Shown one piece after another: positions 43,301 to 50,059 of a stretch of 64,000 nucleotides of DNA (its first letter is position 1; the number at the start of each line of letters is the position of its first letter). The DNA is from Prorocentrum cordatum. Lineage: Eukaryota > Sar > Dinophyceae > Prorocentrales > Prorocentraceae. The notes under the pieces were generated by a model. That model was not told where the DNA came from. It saw only the letters and a list, made by a program, of their open reading frames with translations, and made no database searches. The DNA lies in assembly GCA_963575745.1 (NCBI GenBank), contig CAUYUJ010020536.1:26001-90000 (forward strand). The letters run 5' to 3'. The position numbers and the translations under genes are program-made.

Positions 43301-45651
43301 GCTGGGACCTCCACCCTGACGCCCTCGAGGCTAGTCCCGATGATAAGTCTGGCGTCCCCGCCAGTGCCCCGTACGTCGAGCCCCTCGCATTCCCCCAATA
43401 GAATAAACCAAGGACTCGCCGGGGGCGCGCCGTACGCCTCCTCGGCTCCCCGAGGGTCGCCCGGGAGTATCGGGCAGACCTTCACGAGTAGGGGCTCCTG
43501 AAGCCACCCGTGGTGGGCGATCCGATCGCCCGGGGCCCCGCGGTCGGCAGACCGTGAGCGTCCGCTGGCCCTAGCTTCCGCGGAGCGTGTGCGACGCGGC
43601 TGCGGCCCCGAGGTTAGGGCCTGCGCCCCCGTGGGCTCCACATCGACAGATGGGGCCACGGCGGGCGGTGGCGGTGCAGCGGGGGGAGGTAGAGGCGGGG
43701 GGTAGACCGGCTCGGGCGCAATGCCAACCCCATCGGCAGCGTGCGCGGTCCAATCGCGCACCCTGGCGGGGCTTGGAGCCCGCGCCCGCATGCGGCGGCG
43801 CAGGCCCCCGAGGATCCCAGGTTGGACCGTCGCCTCGACGCGCGCGGTGCGACCCTCGTCCCGTCGGAGATGTTCCCCGCACATCGGGGCCCCCCCGCAG
43901 CTACCCTTCGCCATGCGGAGACAAGTGGGGAGGCTGCACTTGCGGCCGATCAGGGTAGACCGATACTTCTGCGCATGGTGGGCGCAGAGGTGCACCTGTG
44001 CATTGAGACAATGCCCCGGCCGAGGAACGTCCGACACCTCCGCGTCCTCCTGTAGCAGGACAGTGGCCTCCTGCATCCCTCGGTCGCCGCACCCCTCCGG
44101 CTGGAGGGGGCGTGCGCCACCCGCGAGCTGCACCCCAACTTGTGCGGCTTGGCAGGGGCGCTCCTCCGCCTCCACCTCGCTCTCCGAGTCGATGTCAAGG
44201 CGGCGATAGCCCGTGGCGTCGGTGATGTAGCGGGGCTCCGGCCGGCCCCGGCACAGCCATCCGAGTACCGACCAGGGTGAGCAAAGCAGCCACTTGACGA
44301 CCCCGAATACCTTCCGGAGTCCCACGCCGACTGCTCGGCAGGCCGTGGCCCTTCCGTGCTCAGCCAAGTCCACGATCTGTGTGTGGTCAATGGCCGCGTA
44401 CTGGTCGACGTGCATGGGATGCGCCACTGGACAGGAGGCGCACTCGACAGCACGACATAGATGCACATTCCCTGTCTCCTCGAGGTTCAGCCGCCACTTG
44501 CGACTGGTGCACCCCAGGACCTGCCCGATCTTGATGTTGAGCCCGTGGCGGTCCAATCGGTACCGGTCCGCGAAGTTGCAGCTGATGCGGGCCACCTGCC
44601 CGTGCTTACGCAGCAGCACGTGGTTGTACGCCCGATTGGTCCCTCGGCCGCGGACCCCCTTTGTGTAGAACTCTGTCTCCACCACGCCGCCCAAGCCCGG
44701 CCCGCGCCAGCGCACCAGCAAGGGGGTCGGAGGGGGTGGGGGAAGATGGGCGCCAGGCCCATCCCCTCCGCGTCGCTGGCAGCACCGGGTAATCTGGTAC
44801 CACGCCCAGCGGAGTCCCCCGGCAGCCCACAGCATAGGCTGGGCTGCGGTGTTGACGATGAAGGCCAGGGCACCCAACACGAACGTGAAGATGCCTAGGG
44901 CAAAGCATAAGACCGCGGTCTCCCACCAATACCCAAGCATCTTGACGCCCAGGCGGTCGACGGCGGATCCAAACCATCCGCCACTCGTGCGGATCGTGCC
45001 CGGATGGTCGGGGGAGCTTACCCACGCTCCATAGCCCACGACCTCGAAGACCCAGGCTGCGAAGCCCCAACCGGGACCCGGCCCTGCCTCCGGGGGCGGT
45101 GTAGGTGGCGGCGGCGGCGGTGGGGGTTCGCTCCGGCCAGCCCACCAATGGGGCAGGTGCGGGACCCAACCACTCCACCCCCAATACCCGTCCGGCCCAC
45201 GCGGCAGGTCAGGCTCACCATCGCCCGTCCGGTTTCCCGGGGCGGACGGCTGCCCAGGCGCGCCCGTGGGCTCGTTGTTACCTCCGTATGCCGGCGTAGC
45301 TGGGCTGCCTGTGGGCTCGCCCTCGCCTACGCGCCCGATGCCCGCGGTCGTGGTCGTTGTAGTCGACCCTGACCGCGGCGGCGGTGGGACGCCCGGCGTC
45401 CCCGGGGGCTTGGCCTGCGGCCCTCGCCCCTTTCCCCCTGCAGGCGCGGGCTTGGCGGGCGGTCCTCGCCCCTTGCCTCGCCCCCCACCGCCTGCCGGCG
45501 GCGCTGTCGGCCCGGGCAGGGCTGGCGGCGTCGGCGCTGGGACCTCATGTCCCCCGCGCCCGAACGGCAGCCAGCCAAGTGCCCCTTGGACCGTAAGAGC
45601 GCCGCCCGTAACCAAGATCATCAGGTGCGCCCCCAGGAAGCCCACAGCCAT
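31339..45651 (-). CDS. 4770-aa polyprotein: methyltransferase-like, RT, RNase H, tyrosine recombinase, RRM and zinc-binding domains
   Basis: One uninterrupted frame from an ATG at 45651. Visible in order: hydrophobic start (1-25), a Pro/Gly-rich region and a membrane segment (about 242-268), a Cys-rich block (about 543-594), and a CCCH finger (about 1485-1507, CWGATTHMGCSRKACDCPNSH region). Next is a C5-methyltransferase-like domain with EVYAGSGNWSAALRAEG (about 2024-2040) and WGTPCGSYTDLG (Cys2099). RT follows with Asp2591, motif B FGWTGAPGNYM and LMDD (Asp2676-2677). RNase H has Asp2870, Glu2917, Asp2942 and Asp2993. A second methyltransferase-like stretch lies at about 3070-3330. The tyrosine recombinase has Arg3692, Lys3741, His3822-x2-Arg3825, Trp3848 and Tyr3856. 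Then an RRM (about 4385-4446), paired Cys zinc ligands (about 4487-4537) and a Lys/Gly-rich tail. All polymerase and recombinase catalytic residues are present. The region after about 4040 could be a separate ORF read through in frame (Met4041). Confidence 0.9.
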   Translation of the reverse strand: MAVGFLGAHLMILVTGGALTVQGALGWLPFGRGGHEVPAPTPPALPGPTAPPAGGGGRGKGRGPPAKPAPAGGKGRGPQAKPPGTPGVPPPPRSGSTTTTTTAGIGRVGEGEPTGSPATPAYGGNNEPTGAPGQPSAPGNRTGDGEPDLPRGPDGYWGWSGWVPHLPHWWAGRSEPPPPPPPPTPPPEAGPGPGWGFAAWVFEVVGYGAWVSSPDHPGTIRTSGGWFGSAVDRLGVKMLGYWWETAVLCFALGIFTFVLGALAFIVNTAAQPMLWAAGGLRWAWYQITRCCQRRGGDGPGAHLPPPPPTPLLVRWRGPGLGGVVETEFYTKGVRGRGTNRAYNHVLLRKHGQVARISCNFADRYRLDRHGLNIKIGQVLGCTSRKWRLNLEETGNVHLCRAVECASCPVAHPMHVDQYAAIDHTQIVDLAEHGRATACRAVGVGLRKVFGVVKWLLCSPWSVLGWLCRGRPEPRYITDATGYRRLDIDSESEVEAEERPCQAAQVGVQLAGGARPLQPEGCGDRGMQEATVLLQEDAEVSDVPRPGHCLNAQVHLCAHHAQKYRSTLIGRKCSLPTCLRMAKGSCGGAPMCGEHLRRDEGRTARVEATVQPGILGGLRRRMRARAPSPARVRDWTAHAADGVGIAPEPVYPPPLPPPAAPPPPAVAPSVDVEPTGAQALTSGPQPRRTRSAEARASGRSRSADRGAPGDRIAHHGWLQEPLLVKVCPILPGDPRGAEEAYGAPPASPWFILLGECEGLDVRGTGGDARLIIGTSLEGVRVEVPASEVVRHPPPLEDGRYPIDWINRLLYEVPQGAREVGLRVIAHHIPQDLLAMLRQEQWDGVDVESASGWRRRYLTNAERQQLQHDPVRTLGHHRRGGAQGAPPAPGMEGLPRPAPVAALSRLAAAAAGVSEDAEEPDPLEMFMDSLRAEDLKGRGGQAAALSALGMAADLLGVPLDQAERQLRRRVAQVAAAGPLGSDLERALADLEDAQLEARARERAAAADKVPLQGSLSREGSRSRSARGRDPSPKQGPRRELFGAMPPIQPTGPRRGLLGDRDLLARDGRGGAARGANPLLDGASVLGHLTGQTPHGGGLGGERAGGPDDAGAAGALGGLTVEAEAQIIERLDRQNRLTERHVLAAERQARATEGDKKARGTRAGIGRDEELDLYIARGCNTFVVEACEGITGKDLFDSLKRMCAHSKSTLKTIGFPCLVTNRVAHGYAALAFGTGPHDLAVDDCVPARDEDFDGYRLPVDDKLEPRQRPATHMATWFKRARCEIQMFESIIGVAHGAERRRSLGFLEAAFERDPSEFPDHWVKDLWEELRSTWVEELRELRRRLCRELDTENPRREDIKYILLMPENGYDLPRTFDLGDPNAYYQQVVVPRRKAALTRLLNGQLNAHLTKRPPKAGGSEEMGDPRPTAQGDDRPKAGAGPQPKAGPKAGTGAPAGTAPKRAYPAGKELTRPERTRSVAHAPRNKDNVPICWGATTHMGCSRKACDCPNSHDPIKSTRGLDYSVVMQLTRRGGLLGTPRIDPKQVDGMIAQLRSQAKAAEAEKVGEDTSPPAPPDSQKEKGRGRGGGSRAAGDPGPGQAPDDYTALQLTAMESDLREAVKGPDFGWLEDHDHPRASATWDAQPAGDGPELRLKLMQELEAEGVFAPLKGASEYLQSHVRGRVLGARLRGERLTLERALEEAVDRGHRGLSSEAADLHEALSCAAGYVTEGGAEVGPVAWDPGGLIGRGSYTFWDGDTRIQWDFIDYRDRLGPTEEMGQAMGLEVGDTEERQCLLLHVAAGVLLLRAGEGTGEPSPDAVQQLAATYRHALWEEAHEALRALGDSPPWITALEADVRSYVHDAVHPHHDKDYRCLAACPVADLDAVTLQVHRVNGSGRLCVDHLMGTGVGAEDHVIPLLIWRGHMRALRPRSHAEAAALGQRWGHAGRLSREIVSVGWREMLDEGPDVEPTVPGKSAPCTHCKAAEGRAGRAVGRAPASFGEHPADVQARLLEANAMPLRHDPAFAYGLIAQEVYAGSGNWSAALRAEGIRVLEPIEYYDDPLRESGPRPDHDTLDPAVRARLQEAARTPMGPDVANVWCWGTPCGSYTDLGLMAQPGGTPQGTRTWEHPEGDGSKEFERVGNSHTQFTCDTCRILHDAGKEFLIESSCPSGRYPKIWDQAPMHELRRATGAMIVPIHMCAWGKAPSDAPESRYRKGSWWLVSPRLYLHALLLARRCPRDHHHVELKDHVPGSGIKRTKEAQVWAPRLCAAWAKVLKGAYHRWSVSQLRRQLAPIWEDGPGASPKIARAEAPGRLQGVDFTGIERLQASGDGSKCGRLSPAMHRALAGLPKPPLGKAQGEVSAGKTRPPCEDPARDIAEDLDGCSPAELATVYLTFCTEHPEYDPEAMRTLVGLGDQLLQRTGSLKEAAALLRRARRERLGNPLRGVLGDKVRRCLSREHFEYVRELAEGGASARRGAPRRRERAQPYPSVRAHIDEAYQKVWADVTWGIVLVASQAAEGFLTELVEAPLGRVPKQLPDRTLSSEGRMIHAMLSANAATHKRDHPPAVQPRHRQVARTAVWHRARHPGARLLCAKRDVSRAFKWLDIAPADVGDFGTSLPGAHAGIEGDVRVVYLAMVFGWTGAPGNYMMLALAARELHESYRPEEPHWHDTTHFHSEWLMDDPVVVEPDIGVRPWMACDAWGASIREVFGSEAVNVSKRDAEGEPSTTQIIWGLSMDFERERVGLPEPKAMKMRFLLAEPELSFGCRMVRLRTARELSGLGQFCACAAPALSLELPAVHRMLSGDPGQAYVHPPGDPEMVEAAWDDWHQTLDWLRVCFEMPVEGNFETSFEGLLGLREALALPGALGKLRWLGGDATLDRIGALDWSSREYIVAEAAPYLETLRSAPGVTWQGEGEIIAVVELLCLIALAAEKGPDWFQLLLPYVTDNSNVSRWLRRRRARNAVARHLLRVLAMLELRYKFRVLDGLYLRTYHNELADFITRATVEEVRQRMAEAGWTELSPAAPWGELVEEAAQRELRMPGDDGPWRAAALQVKGAREALPRYAPLQVEGARLLEVGTAWPPFGEAWESLGGSALLAPWDVGDRWDPDDGDHPEDPAGAPRTRWLCVSLSEDPGGREATGLERLLITTRPLAVLLDAPVNYAAVRLGARLRRLGYVALSPETRLLCTHFGDVTARARAVQVWGCGERVRASGPVPPLGQPCVEPRGLCQLWKEAGRPPLDELRLDLDNGTLLVDPRISTTGDRMMPWPRGTWQPAGGGRAQRVVIHDPRGPCHTARAKPDPLKGYANTLILEGSEGGWTVRALHPKEIWCAQGGTAELWDALGLGGMPIAERMRQAARALPRRTARWVLQWAERLLRQAVEAASASEAPGARAGVGPDHDRLANDEMVKLWLKAWLQAPDRPSGPFEAALEAGKTTDDAARLADQLDPPATARSTAAGVDGAGGERVGAVTFAVPEGAGMPRPSAVDGVGGAAPPPRKARRRTRSAPAPALVKPAAWRYAGGGAPKGIQGELTDTRELDATATEAMLAKLAEGTRANYSAGWRNWVLWRKLRGRSPYLQGETRDARLTDEDDLIRYVVYLYKVMKRRATTIRQRLFAIRYAHTLAGFGDVTSDRRRLWTTIEGLRRWDGKAKRKLPATPRMLRWLREYLFAHGTATRREATILWAALMTGYFFMLRASEYLVQEDRSWSMGRVVRGQDVQGMRGGTPSARLSDCDEVVLTITSSKTDQFNAGCVRNHYRSGVELCVVDALADLQRELPDRFGRGTEAGLPLFRRPDGHPIMREEVQGLLQLAAAACGVDAGQMGSHSLRIGGATALYHACRDLEAVKRFGRWSTDAFHGYLWEDHRRQAPFARGMAEGHALLAPDARGDDGAVTGARPDQLAGSDPPQFGSDLRPSERPAWAPGRPPWARPSARAGSTTEEEGEEELVRYEPGRGVNGRVGKQQAGPTGIQVRAGASRCGGIPVDLSPSTPLSLPLPIAPGTPTSSWSSHPQPSPTPERGARAARAPQPCAPAAPSPHAPAACIMGFLVGLVAPDQSRARGHDYSIMAVNPLGVVVSGAALSDELRSAAHNILYTVVNELDSEDLVEMVNHDHEAAPCIAAACLAAGASEDHGQLVIVDGKRGAWGVGAGPNIKVQRQAAKLALALAQFQGQPMPELRELCKHNKGLLDMMRTVDAEAVVELTDDDASSRGEGKSTPAPVLEAGEDAVTAALARAAIQAAARRQSKGAPKARPRPARSPGQERLAEEVRKRERRPAPLRSPSRARRRDRERDAPRDRGRRGQEEEAVLKPKTGGAPPKADIVKREAVLKPKSGGAPPRSFEVKTEVEEAPGAGDGPPQRQPRSRSRRRRKEEQRQGAQQQPSDQHDEGESIIRIERVPHHVDAEVVRQVVVPFGVVKHIAFLYDHRHKREPCVLVEFQRRADAKRARECMRSNYRFYKTDPCTVVTEWASRPRGPDPGSDGEDGPTIQPPACPTCALKMRWSSFDPGDGWGCEMCPAGGANSGALRWHCKGCDVSYCEACRVAFGKPKTVVEKARRSGHTVREAPGPSVGHGERPSTGATGAGAEGDRPPGDLSWPKRERSPSRHRPKRERSPSHSLARDPAWARRGDTPPGRTRRKTGKHAGQLRAPRGGWYEQEKKRRRAAAAEAAAGGGGIPAWRGKGAGDKGGKGGKVKGKYSGKAAKGSKSGGKGDKSGKGGHSKGDQGSRGRSERDWPSADGRASRGGDGSSPRDPSERGGDLSGGESRDRRGNTPSI

Positions 45652-45724
45652 GGCACCACAGGCGCGCTACCTAGTCCGCGGACTAGCACGGCTGTGGTTA
45701 TGGCCGCCCCGCGGCCCCCTGGAA

Positions 45725-45832
45725 CACCCGCGCGTCGGCCAGAGCCGAACGCTACGGACCCAAAATGGCTACCTGAGCCCACACCCCCTCCCACTTAACC
45801 TGCAGTCTACAACCAATCAGACTATACAAGTT
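45725..45832 (-). repeat. Split direct repeat A1 (terminal, 108 bp)
   Basis: Identical by eye to 30467-30574 and forms the 5' terminus of the element in sense. It ends at the TT shared with the host sequence GGCCCGCGG. It carries the spliced-leader core in sense orientation (45772 to 45760, GTAGCCATTTTGG). Confidence 0.93.
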
Positions 45833-48800
45833 GGCCCGCGGGGAGGCGCAAAGGAGGAGGAGGAGCCAAGCGCACTGTAGGTCGGGCAGGTGCGTCCAGG
45901 AGTCTCCTCTCTTCCTGTAGTCTGCTCTCCAGGTGTGCGGCGACGAATTCTGGGGTGCCTAGGGGGGTGCCAAGGATCTTGATTCCTCGGTCGGGTGGTG
46001 CTCTGTCACCCCTCCAGACGTCTTGTCCCAGCTCGCCAATTCCGGGCGGCGCTGCGCCTCCGCCCCTGCTGTAGGCCCGGCACTTGCCAAGGTGGCAATC
46101 CACGTTTGCGTGGAGGTGAATTGCTCCGGTGGCGGTGTCGAAAGCGGCTCTGGCCCTGGCCCGGGTGGTCTTGATGTACACGTCGTCCAAGAAAGCGACT
46201 AGGAAGTCCCCTTGCTCTAGGGTCCTGGAGGCGCCCGCCAGCGCTCCGTGCAGGGCAAGAGCGAAGAAGGCTGGGGCCAGCGCGTCCCCCTGCTCCACTC
46301 CCTCTCCCTGGTGCACGTCGTGCACAGTCCCCATTTCGTCTTGCCAGAGGTAGGCGGAGTCTTGCCCGTACCACATCTTCACGAAGGGGATGGAGCCGGC
46401 CAGCTCTGGGCGAGCAAGGAGCTCCTGGAAGAAGGCCGACCTCGACACATGGTCGAAAGCCCCGACTCCATCGATGCTGACAATCACTGCGTCGTCGTCG
46501 TGGTCCAGCACTGACCTCAGCAGCATGGCGGCGCAGTCGGTTCCTGCCCGCGTCGTCAGGGCGAACCGGAAGGGCGCAGTTGCGGCCGCGAACTGCTCGG
46601 CGAACTGTTGAGCGAGCGCCCTGGTGACCAGTCGGCGGAAAACGTCGCCAGTGGCGATGCCCCGCACTCCGTTGTCTGGTTTCTGGGGCGCCGTCATCTT
46701 GCAGAGGGCTAGAGCGCGGGCAATCGGGGAGGGCACCCGCGCCTCCGCGAGGGCAGCGGCGGCGAATCCAAGCAGGCCCATGGACTCTTCGTGTTCCAGC
46801 AGCGGCTTGAGGTGCTCAACGCGGACCCCCGACGGTCCTGCTGCCGTGCCCTTTTTGGCGGACCGGAGGCAAGCGAGGAATTTGGTCTTGTCGAGTCTCG
46901 CTCTGTCGGTCGCGCGGTCTAGGTTGGCGGGTAGTCGGCGGCTCAGGGTAGGCGGTCGGCGGGCCGGGTCCCGCAGCCTGTTTAGTGTCTCCCCGTTGCC
47001 GGGCGCAATCGCCGCCGCGGTCAAGACCTGTCTCCCCCGTGACGGGTTGCCGTTTCGGACGTGCGCGCAAGCCTGTTCTCTGCGTCTCTCCTGCTGTTGC
47101 TCCTCTGTGGCTGGCCTCGGCGCTGCGCGCGCGCCGGCCGTGGTGTTGGCCTCGTGTAGCAGGGCCAGCCAGTCGCCCTGGCGGAACCGTTGGGCGCGTT
47201 CCAAGAGCTCTTGTCGGCCCTCGGCGTCGGTACCCTTGGGCTTGCTTAGCAGGAGCCTCGAGGCGAGGAGGAACAGTGTCCATCCTTGGTGGGTTGTTGC
47301 TTGGTTGCCCTGGTCGTGTCCTCTCTTGATCCTCTTCAGGGCCGTGGTGAACGCCATCCGGGTCTCCGCGCGCAGGAAACGCGGCACGTTCTGTAGTGTC
47401 GGCACGAATCTCCGTAGCTCTTGTTGGAGGTCGATGCTCCCGAGAGCTGCCCAGGACTCTTCGGTGGGTCCGTTGCTCGGGGCTGGGGCCTGCGCTGGTT
47501 CGGCCTCGTGGTCGGTCTCCTCGGTGCTGGAGTTGCTGCCGCCGTCGTTGGCGTCTCCCTCCTCCGCGCCCGTGTTTCCGCCGTCGCTGCCGCTGCTCGG
47601 GCTTCCTCCTCCCCCTTCTCCGCCGCCTCGGCCTCTTCTGGCGCCTCTTCCCCGCCTGCCTTCTCTGGCGCCTCTTCCGCTTCTGTCTCCGGGGGCGCCT
47701 CTGCCCACCACGGCGGCAGGGCCGTTCGCGTGCTGGTCTCCAGGCAGCTCCGGCTCCTGGGGCGCCTCTGGCGGTGGGAGCGGCGGCGGAGGCGCCGCGT
47801 CTGTCCAGAAGCCTGGGTTGCGCAGCCCGTTTGTGCGCGCGTCAACTCCTCGTGCAAGCACGCCGCCGCCGAATGCTTCGAGGAGGGGGTCTTGCACCAG
47901 CGGCTGCATGTAGCCGGCGCTGCTGTGCGCCACGGCCTGGGCGACTGGCGCAAAAGATGCGCGCCCTGGGCGCTCTCCTCCGTCTGCGGCAAGCACTGCT
48001 GGTACTTCCCCGGGCCGAGCGTCGGTGTACGCCAGCATTTGGACAAAGGGCCCTGTTAGTACAGGTCCCGCAAGCCGCAACGTCTTTACCGTCGGCTTCC
48101 ACCAGGCCTGTGCGAGGCGGTGCTCACTCCACTGCGCCCTTTCGCCCGGGGCTAGAAGCCCGGCGGTCGCTAGCAGCAGGGGCGCGTGCACTGCCGAGTT
48201 GGCGCGTGCCTGGAGGGGCGCTTGCGGTGGGGCCCAGCCGGCGAACGGGCTGTGTTGTGGCGGCCTCGCGGCGGCTCGCTCTGGCCCTGGTGGGGGGGCT
48301 GGTGGTGGTGGCTCTGGCCCTGGCGGGGCTGGTGGTGGGGCAGTGGGCGCTTCTCTGGTCCATGCGTCTGGTTCGCACAAAGCGCACCTCCATTCGCCTC
48401 CGGCCGTGCTGGCTTCCGCGGCCCACGTGCCCAGCTCTAGGCACCTCGCGCACATCTGTTGGCCGCCCTGTGGCGCGATCGTGTCGACAGCGCAGCGCGC
48501 CCCGCAGCGTGGGCAAATCCGTGACTCTAGCCACTGCGTGATCCTCCCGTTGGTGTCTCGTGCAGCGATCTCCGGGGGCCATTCCGCGCGGCGGTCTGGC
48601 ACTTCGGAGAATTCGGGCGGCGGGCCGAGACGTCGGCAGCAGAGCGCTCGGGAGCAGCGGTGGCTTCCGTAGTGGTGTTTCTTCGCCTCGCGCGTAGCTC
48701 CGAAACCCATTGTGATCTGGGGCGGCCTGGGCGCCGGCGTCGTGGGCCGGGGGCGGCGGTCGGTTTATGTCCACGCCCTGCGCTGCGCACCATGCCCGTA

Positions 48801-49350
48801 ACTCGGCGGTGGTCGGATGTCTGGCTCCGCACTGCGGGCAAGTGGTGGCTTCGCCAAGGTGGCGGGCCAAGTCGGCGCGGCAGCCCAAGTGGAAGTGGGC
48901 GCCACAGCACGCCTCTTGTGCTGGTGTGTCCTTGCCCGCCCCATGGTGTGGGATCACTTCCTGGTAGACGACGCAGATATTGGCATCTTCCGCCGGCGCT
49001 GGTGGTCGGTCCGGCTCCTCCCGCGCCGTTGCTGCCGCTTCTGCGGCCTCGCCCTGCCTGTCGCCGCGCGGGGCGAATGGGCCCGCAAAATTCCATCCGA
49101 CTTCTGGCGCCCTCCCGAAGACGGCGCCAAAGTGGTCCGGCACGGCTTGTGCGCCAAGCTGATACCCTGCGGCATGTAGCTGGAGCAGAGCACGTGTTGG
49201 GGTCTCTTCCTGCGACGGGATTGGCGCCGCGCCGCCGGGTGCGTGCTCTGGCGACCCTGGTGGTGACGCCGTGTGTCTCGGGCGCGGTGTTCGGGGGCTG
49301 TCCCCAGGTGCGTTCGGAGGTCCTGGTTGGCTGGCCTCGCCCACTCGAAC
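45833..49350 (-). pseudogene. R2/NeSL-like retrotransposon, 5' part (zinc fingers and reverse transcriptase)
   Basis: Sense on the minus strand. The region near 49344 reads VGEASQPGPPNAPGDSP, followed by a RING-like cluster (ANICVVYQEV, CCGAHFHLGC, TTCPQCGA; about 49000-48820). Near 48700 the frame shifts into the frame opening at 48710, which has Cys/His clusters SRICPRCGARC and MCARCLELG. RT blocks follow: AGPSGVRVEHLKPLL, GIATGDVFRRLV, motif A VSIDGVGAFDHVS (about 46442-46482), motif B GVEQGDALAPAFF and motif C FLDDVYI (about 46190), then ILGTPLGTPEF. A one-base shift near 45888 puts the last stretch out of frame. In the shifted frame it reads LPDLQCAW and ends CASPRAN, exactly where HLLRTLPPG resumes at 30221. 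The catalytic DD is intact. Confidence 0.85.
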
Positions 49351-49770
49351 GCCTCGGTAACCCCATCGCGCGTCGCGGCGGCTTTTGGAGGGGTTGCGCT
49401 GGTGCTGCTGCTCGTGGTGGTGCAGGTCGTGGTGGCCCTGGTCGCTGCCTTGTGCTGTGCGCTGGTGTTCTTGCGCGTGGTGCTGGTCGCGGTCGTGGGA
49501 GTTGTTGCCGCTGCGGTGTTCCTCGTCGCGCTAGTGTTGCTGCGCGTGGTGTTGGTGGTCGCGGTGGTCGCTCTGCTGGTGCAAGGTGCTTTCTGCTGCT
49601 TCTCCTGCTGCGGCCGCCCGTCTGCGCGCGGCTCTGGTGCGAGGGCTGGCCCTCTTCGCTTTTGCGCGCCAGGTAGAGGCGGTGGTCTCCGTTTCTGGAA
49701 GCTGCAGGGCTGCCGGTGTGAGCCTAGGGTGGCAAGGAGGGCATGGCGGGTAGCTGCAGTTTGCGTTGCC
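49351..49770. other. Interval with short trinucleotide repeat, no gene
   Basis: Contains (GGTGGTGC/GGTCGTG)-type repeats at about 49400-49580 and GC-rich sequence. The head of the minus-strand R2-like element and the tail of the plus-strand endonuclease fragment meet here. Confidence 0.45.
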
Positions 49771-49985
49771 TTGTCGGCCCGGCGCGCGGAGCTCGCGTGC
49801 ACATTGCGCTCGGTGGGAGGTGACTGAGCGTCCGCGGCCCAGGACTCGCTCATGCCACCCTGACGGGCGAGGCATACCTTTGCCTGGGGGGAGCCGTCAA
49901 GGGGAGGGTCGGACCACACTGGCTGAAGTTGTGCTCGCAGACAACCGCCTGGGCCCACCCGCTTCAGGGATTCTTGCGAGCCTGA
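49770..49985 (+). pseudogene. R2-like endonuclease C-terminal tail, degenerate
   Basis: Plus-strand sequence matches the last part of the endonuclease gene at 28820-29050: CGGAGCTCGCGT, then GCGGCCCAGGACTCGCTCAT, a CCACCCTGACGGGCGA block and the terminal TGATGCTTGGC. Several frameshifts disrupt it. It heads arm 2 of the inverted duplication, so the order endonuclease tail - satellite - PPR is the same in both arms. Confidence 0.75.
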
Positions 49986-50059
49986 TGCTTGGCACCGCGG
50001 CCAGCACGGCCGCCCCGGGGGGCTCCGACGAGCGCCGGGAGCACCCCCGACACGGCAGC

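Larger units (their letters stand above)
30222..45832 (-). mobile_element. Tyrosine-recombinase retrotransposon (DIRS/Ngaro-like) with split direct repeats
   Basis: A 15.6-kb element, sense on the minus strand. Its order in sense is A1 (45832-45725), a 4770-codon ORF, B1 (30781-30573), A2 (30574-30467), B2 (30430-30222). A1 and A2 are identical over 108 bp by eye, and B1 and B2 match over 209 bp. This is the split-direct-repeat architecture of PAT/Ngaro elements. The B1-A2 junction (TACAAG-TT-AAGTGAG at 30567-30581) equals the two element ends joined. Both outer junctions share the same TT, and there is no target-site duplication, as expected for tyrosine-recombinase integration of a circular intermediate. 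Identical repeats and an uninterrupted ORF suggest a recent insertion. The target is an R2-like retrotransposon. Confidence 0.92.
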
